The notes under the pieces: model-generated
Database searches by the model: none
Seen by the model: only the letters and a program-made list of their open reading frames with translations
Told to the model about the DNA's origin: nothing
Position numbers and translations under genes: made by a program
Shown here: positions 18,548-27,300 of the stretch, one piece after another
Position numbering within the stretch: the first letter of the stretch is position 1
Layout: each line of letters starts with the position of its first letter
Assembly: GCA_903953895.1 (NCBI GenBank)
Contig: CAJBLH010000229.1
Coordinates: 44,463 to 108,462, forward strand
From: an uncultured Desulfobacteraceae bacterium
GTDB lineage: Bacteria; Desulfobacterota; Desulfobacteria; Desulfobacterales; Desulfatirhabdiaceae
DNA: 64,000 nucleotides
Direction of reading: 5' to 3'

Positions 18548-19561
18548 TTAGAGAAAATGCAGGACACTGGCCGCCCATGTAAATCCAAGCGCGCTGCTGG
18601 CCAGAACCACCCGGTTGCCGGGTTCGATCCGGCCGGCTTCAAGGGCTTTTGCCAGGCAGTACAGGACATCCACTGATCCAAGGTGACCATTTTCGGTTAA
18701 TGACCACCAGGTATGATCTCTTGTCAGTCCCATATTCTCCAGAATCGCCAGGATGAGCTTTTCGAAATTCTGATTCAGGATGGCAAACCGGATATCGGCC
18801 ATTTTACAGCCGCTTTTCTCCACCGCCCGCTGAATGACCTGTGCATAATTGGAAAGATAAACGGTTTCCAGAAGGGAGGCATAATCATCATGGCTTTCCG
18901 CACGTAAAAAAGCCAGCGGTCCGGAGGGTCCGACCGGATGTCTGGTGCCGCCCTGTTTGACGATGATGTGTTCTGCAAATCGTCCGTCCGTCATGCCTTC
19001 ATACGCCAGAAGACGGTTGGATGTTACATATTTACTGACGACAGCCGCCGCAGCGCCGTCCGCCAGTATGAAAAGGGGTAAGTTCTGCGGATCACTGTAA
19101 TCCAGAATGGTGGACCATTTTTCGGCACAGACCACCAGCCCCGTTTGCAGGGTTGGATCCGCCAGAAGCAGGCTTTTACAGGTGTGTAACGCCAGATTGG
19201 CGCCGTTGCAACTGTTTCGCAGTTCGAATGCCTGAGACTTTGTGACTCCCAAGGCGGCCTGAATGGTAGCGGCCGGAAACCCCAGGCCAAAATCCTGGGG
19301 TGATCCGCCGCAAAAAATGACGATATCCACCTCCGATGCATCCATCCGGGCGGCTTCCAGCGATCGCCGGGCCGCTCGAATGGCCATCTGGGTGGGGTGA
19401 TCATCGGCATCCGCCACGGATTTTCGATGCATGCCGATTTTTTCCGTCAGCACGGTTACAGGAATGCCGGACATTTCAGCCATATGTTCACTGGTCATAC
19501 GATCGGCTGGAATATCGTATCCAATCCCTGCAATGCCCACGAAGGTAGTATTCTTATTCAT
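18548..19561 (-). CDS. KAS III (FabH)-like acyltransferase with altered active site
   Basis: A protein of 337 residues with the FabH fold: the active-site Cys is in LRNSCNGANLALHTC. The usual His-Gln-Ala-Asn motif reads AILNQNF, and the usual Asn loop (GNTSAAS in FabH) reads ENGHLGSVDVLYCL. A GHxGxxD loop is seen in KAS III relatives such as CerJ and ChlB3 that transfer acyl groups to alcohols instead of forming C-C bonds; by that analogy this enzyme may acylate a hydroxyl, for example the predicted polyketide 7-OH or the Thr side chain. That is inference. Start: ATG 19561, with AGGT nearby, one base after the stop of the hydrolase gene; ATG 19576 is an overlapping alternative. Confidence 0.85.
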   Translation of the reverse strand: MNKNTTFVGIAGIGYDIPADRMTSEHMAEMSGIPVTVLTEKIGMHRKSVADADDHPTQMAIRAARRSLEAARMDASEVDIVIFCGGSPQDFGLGFPAATIQAALGVTKSQAFELRNSCNGANLALHTCKSLLLADPTLQTGLVVCAEKWSTILDYSDPQNLPLFILADGAAAAVVSKYVTSNRLLAYEGMTDGRFAEHIIVKQGGTRHPVGPSGPLAFLRAESHDDYASLLETVYLSNYAQVIQRAVEKSGCKMADIRFAILNQNFEKLILAILENMGLTRDHTWWSLTENGHLGSVDVLYCLAKALEAGRIEPGNRVVLASSALGFTWAASVLHFL

Positions 19562-19562
19562 C

Positions 19563-20933
19563 TTAGAACCTGCCATATCCCGGAGTCAGCGTTCTCGTCT
19601 GCGGTGAAGTAACCCGATTCTGTGGAGCGACAACCTGATCCTGTGGAGCGACAACTTGTTCTTGTGGAGTGACAACTTGTTCTTGTGGAGTGACAACTTG
19701 TTCTTGTTGCTGAGAAGTGGTGGTATCGACCGTGATCGGCGGCAGAGACAGAATGGGCAGACTGCGTGAAAAAATTTCATGCGCCACGCTGTTGAATGAC
19801 AAGTCTCCGGCTACCTGGGACGGCGGCTCGCCATTGATCAATACCGCAATGGCGTTGCCATCGCGATACTCGATAATCGCCTGATATCCCAGAATATCGC
19901 CGATATGGCCAATATATCCCTCCTCATTGGACAAACCCAACCCGTAACCGGTAAGCGGGGGACTGTCCGGGGGAAACCAGGTGGTTCGCTCCGCCTGAGT
20001 CTTGGGCTCCAGCAAATCCCCCCTGGCCAGAACAATGGACCAATTCAACAAATCATGAATGTTGGTGACAATGGCGCCGGCTGCCCAGGAATAAGAAGGA
20101 TCGAGGGACGTAACATTCTCAAAGGATTCCAGAAAGCCGTTGTTGTTTTGATCGTGGTACCCCTGAGCATGGGGATCGGGAAATTGCGGCGTTGTCGGAA
20201 ACGACGTACCGGACATCCATAAGGGGGTTATCACCCGCTGTTGCACCTGATTTTCGATGGTTACGCCGGTTGCAGCCTCCACAATCATCCCCAGCAGGAG
20301 ATAGTCGGTATTGCTGTAGAGCCATTGGGTTCCCGGCTGAAAAACCAGGGGATATTTCGCTGAAATATCCACCAATTCATACGGCGCCCAAACGTAGGGA
20401 ACGGCCGGGAGATAATAATAATCCCGAAAGTACGGATCATAATTGTATTCGATGATGCCGGTGGTATGGTTGAGCAACTGCCGGAGGGTCAGGGGTTCCC
20501 AGTTGGCCGGAACACTCCAGTTATCCGGCACATCGGGTAAGTTTCGGATCGCCGGCATCCATTGACCCAGCGTCTGATTCAAATTCAGAATGGCTCCGTT
20601 GCGGGATTCGGTCAACTGCAGGACGACCGTCGCCACAAAGGTTTTGGAAATACTGCCGACTTTTAAAATCATGTCCGAAGTCATGTTTATGGGGCTGGAC
20701 AGGCTGGCGGTACCGCTGGTTCCAAACCAGAAAGTTCCATTGGACAATTGTACACCCATGATTGCACCTGGGATGCGGTATTCGGTAATGACCGTGTCCA
20801 TCATGGTCTGCAATTGTTCGGCAGTCGCCGGGTTAAAATTTGGATCGCTGCTGCTTGAACAGCCTGCAAGCATCCACAGCCCTAGAAAAAGGAAGAATCC
20901 GATTCGCTTTGACCAGTTGTTCAATCGTTTCAT
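19563..20933 (-). CDS. Serine beta-lactamase/DD-peptidase-like (S12) lipoprotein
   Basis: A protein of 456 residues. A lipoprotein signal peptide ends in LWMLAGC (lipobox), placing it on a membrane outside the cytoplasm. Motifs of the class C beta-lactamase/S12 family are SISK (nucleophile Ser, Lys), YSNTDY (YxN) and HIGDILGY. Residues after about 410 form a low-complexity tail of 7-residue units such as QEQVVTP. Its ATG overlaps the PKS stop (ATGA), so it is co-transcribed with the assembly line. S12 peptidases inside NRPS/PKS clusters (ClbP in colibactin, for example) cleave an N-acyl prodrug group in the periplasm; a maturation, hydrolysis or self-protection role is plausible here. Unlike ClbP it is lipid-anchored and lacks C-terminal membrane helices. 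Confidence 0.88.
   Translation of the reverse strand: MKRLNNWSKRIGFFLFLGLWMLAGCSSSSDPNFNPATAEQLQTMMDTVITEYRIPGAIMGVQLSNGTFWFGTSGTASLSSPINMTSDMILKVGSISKTFVATVVLQLTESRNGAILNLNQTLGQWMPAIRNLPDVPDNWSVPANWEPLTLRQLLNHTTGIIEYNYDPYFRDYYYLPAVPYVWAPYELVDISAKYPLVFQPGTQWLYSNTDYLLLGMIVEAATGVTIENQVQQRVITPLWMSGTSFPTTPQFPDPHAQGYHDQNNNGFLESFENVTSLDPSYSWAAGAIVTNIHDLLNWSIVLARGDLLEPKTQAERTTWFPPDSPPLTGYGLGLSNEEGYIGHIGDILGYQAIIEYRDGNAIAVLINGEPPSQVAGDLSFNSVAHEIFSRSLPILSLPPITVDTTTSQQQEQVVTPQEQVVTPQEQVVAPQDQVVAPQNRVTSPQTRTLTPGYGRF
19600..19704. repeat. 21-bp tandem repeat, five units, in hydrolase 3' end
   Basis: Four clear 21-bp units (TGTGGAGCGACAACTTGTTCT type) occupy 19621-19704, and a degenerate fifth is at 19600-19620. 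They encode the 7-residue repeat QEQVVTP/QDQVVAP at the C-terminus of the S12 lipoprotein. The two units at 19663-19704 are identical, pointing to recent expansion. It is not a CRISPR because there are no spacers. Confidence 0.9.
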
Positions 20934-23900
20934 TGCTGCCTCCTTAGTTCGTTGCGTAAAACGTTCAATTGATCTGAGATAAGCTTCGAGAGCGCATCCA
21001 TTTGATCCTGGAACAGGGGTCCCAGGGTTTTCGATCTGAAATCGGTTTGGGTTTCGGGTACATCGCTTTCTATCCGGGATCGGGTCGGTTCAGGCGCTGT
21101 TTGCCGAAAGACGGGAATTTCCATAAGGGAACGATGATACGGCTGATCGAATCCTCCCCAGTCCACCCGCTCTCCCTGCAAATAGAGTTCTGCCAGACTT
21201 CGCTGCATTTGTCGCCAGTCTCCCCGGCCGCTCAGCAGACTCGGCAACCATTGGGCGGGATGTTCGGGGTGGTTGTTGAGCGCAATCAATGACAGCATGG
21301 GGTTGGGTCCGATCTCCAGAAACGTGTGAAACCCCATTTTGCAGAGTGTTTGCAGACAGCCGGCAAATTGAACCGGCCGACATAGGCGTTGCATCCAGTA
21401 GTCGGCCGTGGCGATATCCGGCCCGGCCACCTGCCCGGTCATACCCGACAGAATCGGTATCCGGGGAAGGGAGAATGTAATGGATTGAAGGGTTTTGGAA
21501 AAATCCGCCAGCATCGGCTCCAGAAAACGAGAATGAAAGGCATGGGGATAAATCAGCGGCTCAACCCGGATGCCGGCTTCGGTCAGTGCAAACCCCGCCG
21601 CATCGATGGCTTCGGGCAACCCGGACAGCATGATATCCTTCGGCCCGTTAAAAACCGCAATGCTCAGATTTCCCCTCATGGGTGCAATGCATTTTTCGAT
21701 TGTGGATACATCGGCAAACACGGCAATCATTTTACCGGCAGGTGTTCGATCGACAAACAGCCTGGCCTGGACGGCAGCCAGTTTTATGGCGTCCGACAGA
21801 CTGAATACCCCGGCCGTGCAGGCCGCCGGAATTTCGCTCAGACTGTGACCGATCACAGCCGAAGGATAAATTCCCCAGGATTGCCAGAGCGCAGACAGGG
21901 CCAGCTCGACGGCGCAGAGGGCCGGTTGCCGGTACATCGTCCGGTTCAGCCGATCATCTTCAACGTCCGTATGGGAAGGATACAGAATCTCCAGCAGAGA
22001 TCCCTGGATAATGGGTTGAAGCAAGGCATCACATTCATCCAGGGTTCGACGGAAAACCGGCTGGGTTCGATACAACTCCTGACCCATGCCCATGTGTTCG
22101 AACCCTTGGGGGGTGAACATGAAAACAATCCCCGATCCTGGCCGGGCGGCGGAAACGCCCTGTGTGAGACCCCGGAATTTTTTTCCTTCCAGAAACGCCC
22201 CCAATCCAGCATGAAAATGCGTCAGGCTGTCGCTGATCAGGCAGAGTCGATGGGGCTGGTCGAGCTGTTGGCGATTGATGGTGTAACAAAAATCAGCAAG
22301 ATTAAAAGGCTGACGGCTGACGGCTGACGGCTGAATATGTTTCGGTGAGATAAATTGATGATGGTCCGAAACTGTTTTTTTCAGATTTTCGGCGGAATCG
22401 GCAGCCAGCGTCAGGATGTGCAGCGGTCGGTCCAGTTGTTTGTACCAATATGATCGTCGTTGAAACGGATAGAACGGCAACGGGATGGTTCGGGGCTGGA
22501 TATTCCGATAGAAATCCGACAAGTCAACAGATTCCCCCTGAACATAGCGTTGGGCCAGTTGCCTCAGCACAGGTGCGATAACCGCTTCTGGCGGTGTATT
22601 CTGATCACGGAGTTCATCATCTTCAATGACTGAAAGGCAAGAAGATGTTGCAGGAGATGCCCAAACATTGGGATGTTTTTGTTCCCGCAGGAAATCGGAC
22701 AGACCTGTGCGAACTTGATCCAGACTGTCGGCGATCAGAGCCAGCCGGTGAGTGAAATGGGTGCGACGGGTATGGGCGCTGAAACATAACTCCGATAGAT
22801 CGCGTTGCGGCTGGTTTGCGATCATTGTCATATAACGCTGTGCAAGCGCCCGTAACGATTCGATCGACCGGGCCGACAACATCAGCAGATGTGGCAAAAC
22901 AGGTTGCAGGTTGCAGGGGCCAGGGGGCAGGATTTGTTCCTGCAACCTGTTTAAAAATTCACTTGTCTCTAAAACAACATGCGCATTGATTCCGGAAAAA
23001 CCAAAAGAGCTGATGCCGGCCCGTTGCGGCCGGTCCGGAACGGGCCAATCACATAGTTCCGTATTCACCGTCATCGAGATATTTTGCCAGTCGATGCGCG
23101 GATTGGGGACCGAAAAATGGATACTGGGTGGGATCTGTCCATGGGCCAGAGCCAGAACGGTTTTGATGAATCCGGCAATGCCGGCCGCGGCTTCCAGGTG
23201 GCCGATGTGGGATTTGACGCTGCCGATGCGGAGCGGATGATTTCCGAAAACAGCGGCCAGCGCATGCACTTCGATGGGATCACCCAGGGCCGTGCCAGTT
23301 CCGTGGGCTTCGATATAGTCGATATCCTCTGGTCTGAGACCGGCACTTGCCAGGGCTGCACGAATGACCGCCTGCTGAGCCGGGCCGTTGGGAACGGTCA
23401 GGCCGCTGCTACGGCCGTCGTGATTCACCGCCGAGCCGCGGATGATCGCCCATATCGGATCGTTGTCTTTAACTGCGTCGCTTAGGCGTTTCAGCACCAC
23501 AACCCCACAGCCTTCCCCCCGGCCATAACCGTCGGCCAGGGCGTCGAACGTTTTGCAGCGTCCATCGGGGGACAGCATGTGGGCTTTGGACAGATAAAGA
23601 CTGGAAATCGGGTGCAGGATAAGATTGACTCCACCGGCTATCGCCAGTTCACTTTCTCTGGATCGCAAACTCTGACAGGCCAGATGCACTGCCAGTAGTG
23701 AAGATGAGCATGCCGAATCCAGGGCCATGCACGGCCCCTGTAAATTCAGGAAATGGCTGAGTCGTCCGGCGACGGTCGAATGACTGCTGCCGGAGACATC
23801 ATAAGCGTTGATATGGTCGAGCCCCGCATCCAGCAGCCCCCCTTGAAAATAATCCATGGTGGCGATGCCGACAAATACGCCGGTGGCGGATCCGGACAAG

Positions 23901-24373
23901 TGTATGGGGATGATGCCCGCATCTTCCAATGCTTCCCACGCAACTTCCAGAATCAGACGATGCTGGGGATCGATATGTTCGGCTTCCCGGGGGGTAATGC
24001 CGAAAAACTGGGCGTCAAATCCATCCACTTTTTCCAGAAACGCGCCATGCCGGGTATTGATCCGGCCTGGGACGTCGGGATCCGGATCATACCAGTCATC
24101 GGCATTCCAGCGGTCTGTCGGAACCCGGCCGACCGCGTCGGTTTTTTGAGACAGCAGATTCCAGAACAGATCCGGTGTATGGGCGCCACCCGGGAATCGA
24201 CACCCCATGCCGATTACGGCAATGGGTTCGCAGCGAACTGCCTCTGATTGTTCCAGCCGGCGCTGAAGCGTTTCGATGGCTGTGAGGGCGCGTTGCAGAC
24301 GGTCGCGATAAGCCGGTTGCGAATCGCTTCCTCCCGGCTCTCCGGGGATCATCCGCACGGGGCCCGGACTCAT
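20930..24373 (-). CDS. Type I polyketide synthase module KS-AT without ACP
   Basis: A protein of 1147 residues. Ketosynthase at about 50-475 ([15 protein letters not shown] and SVKSHIGHLEAAAG intact). Acyltransferase at about 745-1040 with unusual core motifs: FTPQGFEHMGMG where FTGQGSQ is typical, and GHSLSEIPAA where GHSxGE is typical; the specificity loop HAFHS is malonyl-type. No KR, DH or ACP follows. The C-terminus is a predicted helix, QDQMDALSKLISDQLNVL, very like a helix between the T and AMT domains of the megasynthase at 10406-18346. Its product should therefore be a beta-ketoacyl chain on that protein's N-terminal carrier, the expected substrate of the aminotransferase domain. The start overlaps the upstream PKS stop by 4 bases. 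Confidence 0.95.
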   Translation of the reverse strand: MSPGPVRMIPGEPGGSDSQPAYRDRLQRALTAIETLQRRLEQSEAVRCEPIAVIGMGCRFPGGAHTPDLFWNLLSQKTDAVGRVPTDRWNADDWYDPDPDVPGRINTRHGAFLEKVDGFDAQFFGITPREAEHIDPQHRLILEVAWEALEDAGIIPIHLSGSATGVFVGIATMDYFQGGLLDAGLDHINAYDVSGSSHSTVAGRLSHFLNLQGPCMALDSACSSSLLAVHLACQSLRSRESELAIAGGVNLILHPISSLYLSKAHMLSPDGRCKTFDALADGYGRGEGCGVVVLKRLSDAVKDNDPIWAIIRGSAVNHDGRSSGLTVPNGPAQQAVIRAALASAGLRPEDIDYIEAHGTGTALGDPIEVHALAAVFGNHPLRIGSVKSHIGHLEAAAGIAGFIKTVLALAHGQIPPSIHFSVPNPRIDWQNISMTVNTELCDWPVPDRPQRAGISSFGFSGINAHVVLETSEFLNRLQEQILPPGPCNLQPVLPHLLMLSARSIESLRALAQRYMTMIANQPQRDLSELCFSAHTRRTHFTHRLALIADSLDQVRTGLSDFLREQKHPNVWASPATSSCLSVIEDDELRDQNTPPEAVIAPVLRQLAQRYVQGESVDLSDFYRNIQPRTIPLPFYPFQRRSYWYKQLDRPLHILTLAADSAENLKKTVSDHHQFISPKHIQPSAVSRQPFNLADFCYTINRQQLDQPHRLCLISDSLTHFHAGLGAFLEGKKFRGLTQGVSAARPGSGIVFMFTPQGFEHMGMGQELYRTQPVFRRTLDECDALLQPIIQGSLLEILYPSHTDVEDDRLNRTMYRQPALCAVELALSALWQSWGIYPSAVIGHSLSEIPAACTAGVFSLSDAIKLAAVQARLFVDRTPAGKMIAVFADVSTIEKCIAPMRGNLSIAVFNGPKDIMLSGLPEAIDAAGFALTEAGIRVEPLIYPHAFHSRFLEPMLADFSKTLQSITFSLPRIPILSGMTGQVAGPDIATADYWMQRLCRPVQFAGCLQTLCKMGFHTFLEIGPNPMLSLIALNNHPEHPAQWLPSLLSGRGDWRQMQRSLAELYLQGERVDWGGFDQPYHRSLMEIPVFRQTAPEPTRSRIESDVPETQTDFRSKTLGPLFQDQMDALSKLISDQLNVLRNELRRQQ
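22308..22334. repeat. 7-bp tandem repeat in PKS linker
   Basis: GGCTGAC is repeated 3.9 times without error. It lies in the linker before the AT domain of the KS-AT protein (about residues 680-688). The 7-bp period is not a multiple of three, so the surrounding frame must have been restored by other changes. Confidence 0.85.
22897..22952. repeat. Perfect 14-bp inverted repeat inside KS-AT linker
   Basis: AAACAGGTTGCAGG at 22897-22910 is mirrored by CCTGCAACCTGTTT at 22939-22952, with a 28-base loop. It falls immediately after the ketosynthase domain (about residues 474-492), where it encodes LNRLQEQILPPGPCNLQPV. The architecture (arms of 14-15 bp, 28-base loop, GGGGCAGG-rich interior) matches the element at 1156-1213. 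Confidence 0.78.
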
Positions 24374-27300
24374 GACCGATTCTCCAGGGCAGACAGTCTG
24401 TCATCAAGGAGTTTTTCCAGTTCTGCATCAGATAATGCATCAGAATCCAATGACTTTTCCGGATCAGGCCTAGAAACGGCGGATTCGGTTGTCGGAACGG
24501 GAAAAACAAGATTCAACAGATGTTCCGCCAGACGTTCGATGGTGGGATAATCAAACGTCAATGTCAGCGGGATCTGACAGCCCAGAGCGGATTGCAGGAA
24601 ATTGCGCAGTTCAACGGACGTCAGAGAATCCATTCCCAGTTCAAAAAAACCCTGATCCATGCCGATATCATCTGCGGAAGCTCCAAGAATCTTGGCGACC
24701 TGCCGGCGGATAGCCTCGGTCAGCGGTGTCATGCGTTGGGCATCGGGGAGAGACTGAAGATCATTGCGCAGCCGGGAAGATACCGGCATGAATGGTCGGG
24801 GGGTACGCTGCAACAGCTCGGTCAGAAAAGGAGGCGCTGTGGCGGCGATCTGTTCGACATACCTGTCCCAGTTCACATCCACCATGCCGATCTGGGGCCA
24901 GGGCTGTTCTTTCAATATGTCCATAAACTGGTGCAATGCGCTTTCCGGCGCCAGGGTACGCAGTCCCTGATCCTTCCAGCGAGCATGGTCGCGGGTTTCT
25001 AAGCCGGCAGCCATGCCGACCTGACCCCACGGACCCCAATTGATGCTGAGACCCGGCAGGCCGTTTTGCCTGCGATGGTGCATCAAGGCATCCATAAATG
25101 CATTGGCGGCCGCATAATTGCCTTGGCCGGGCGATCCCAGAAGCGATGCAATGGAAGAAAAACAGACAAAAAAATCCAGGGGTAATTTCCGGCTCAGGAC
25201 ATGCAGATGCCAGGTTCCCCATACCTTGGGTCCCATGACGGTTAAAAATCGATGCCAGGACTGTTGTGCGATCACACCGTCATCCAGTACGCCTGCAGCA
25301 TGCACAATACCGTGAAGGGGCGGCCAGTCGGGTATCGGGATCAGTACCCGGGCCGCATCGATTGGGTCGGAGATATCGGCGCTGAGTACCCTGATCCGTA
25401 CGCCGTTTTGCTGAATATCCGAAAGCCACTGATCGGCTTCTTCTCCGGGGGTGCTGCGGCCCACGAGAATCAGGTGGCGGGCGCCGGACTGGATCAGGCA
25501 TTGGGCTGTTATCCGGCCGAGAGATCCCAACCCCCCGGTGATCAGATATGTGGCATCAGGCCGTACGATCGCAGTATCTGAAGATGCGGTTTTAGTGCCT
25601 GATCTTGGGAAATCGGGTGTTGCGGTTTCCCGGTTTTTGCGCGCAGGTTCTCGTCGGCCGCGAGAATCGCCGGTCTTGGATTCGGAGGGTTCAGTTCGAA
25701 CCAGAATGACTTTGCCAACATGCTTGCCCTGAGCCATCAGACGGAATGCCTCCACCGCGTCGTTCATCGGAAAAACCTGGTGGGTAATGGGCTGCAGCCG
25801 GCCTTCCTGCAACAGCTCATGGAGCCGCTGCATCATTTGGCTGATCAATTCGGGGTTCCGGCAGGACAGATCTCCCAGTTCGAAACTGTGATAGGCCACA
25901 TCCGGACGAATCTGGTGCATTTTTTCCTTGTCCCATATCCCGATCCGGCCGATTTCGATGAAGCGACCTGACGGAGCCAGGATTCCGATGTTTTTGGCGA
26001 TGAATTCGTCCCCCAGACTGTTCAGGATGACCGTCACCCCTTTTCCACCGGTGACTTTCATGATTTCATCCGCAAAATCGAGAGTCCGGGAATTGAAAAT
26101 ATGGCTGATTCCCTGAGATTTCAGCAGATCCCACTTGGACGGGCTGGCGGTGGCAAAAATCTCCGCTCCCGTCTGTTGAACTAGCTGGATGGCTGCCTGC
26201 CCCACACCACCGGCTGCCGCATGGATCAAGACGCGATCCTGGGGGCCGATCTGGGCCAGATCCATCAGCCCATGCCAGGCGGTTAAAAACACGATGGGCA
26301 GTGTGGCTGCGGCAGCATCGGAAACATGCACCGGTTTGGAACAGATAAAGGCAGCAGGCACGATCACCCGGCTGCCCAGCGCACCCCGGGTAACGCCGGC
26401 GATCACGACCTCACCGACGGCAAAGCCGGTTACTTTCTGGCCGATGGCGGAAATGATGCCGACCGCTTCAAGTCCAAAATCCATTTCCAAAGCCGTAACG
26501 GGCTTGCCGTCAGGCGTCACTGCCTGGAGAATGCCCAGGGCATGGAGAACATCTTTGAAATTAAGCCCGGCGGCTGTCACGGATATTTCCACCTCTTCGG
26601 GGCCGGGAACACGACGATCGACACGAGCCAGATGAAGGTTTTCAATCTGGCCCAGGGCGCTGATTTTCAGTTGGCTGTCATCCGGGATATGGCGGGAAAT
26701 GGCGGGTGCGCGGCGCATGAGTCGAAAGGTGAACCTTCGGCCATTGCGCCAGGCGATCTGATCTTCATGATCCGGATGCGTCACCTCGCGGCTTAACGCC
26801 GGAAGATCATGATCGACGTTTGCGGAATCCAGGTCGATACAGCGATATGGCAGATCGGGAAACTCCATGCGAAGCACCCGGCCAAGACCCCACACCGGCG
26901 CCTGCCACGGATCGATTAAGGCTGACCCCGCATCCTGAGCCCCGCGGGTGATGATCCACATGTCCGGCAGCTTCGACAAGTTGGCATGCATCACCGCCTG
27001 AAGCAGGGATAAGACGCTGCTGAATGCGGGGAGTTGACGACTGTTGCCAAGGATGGCAGAATCGTCCGGGTCCAGGTGCCAGAGATAGACCACTGCCCGC
27101 AGATCGGTATTGTGTCTGGAAATCAGCGTTCCCATTGCAGCGGGATCAATCGAAGAATCCGATGGATGGATCAACTCCCGTGCATATACCAGGTGGGGGT
27201 GCGCCCCCTGGGTGACAAGATATTCGGACAGCTTCCGACCCAACCCGGCACTGTCGGCAAATATCAGCCAGGTCCCGCAGAGACTGGAGGATGCTGTATC

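Noticed and set aside
18349..18582. Possible small plus-strand protein reading AKTQRSQR
   Set aside because: Produced by the CGCAAAGACGCAAAG palindrome; this type of translation is a known artefact of intergenic repeats.
19600..19704. CRISPR-like direct repeats
   Set aside because: Units are contiguous 21-mers with no spacers, in frame within a gene.
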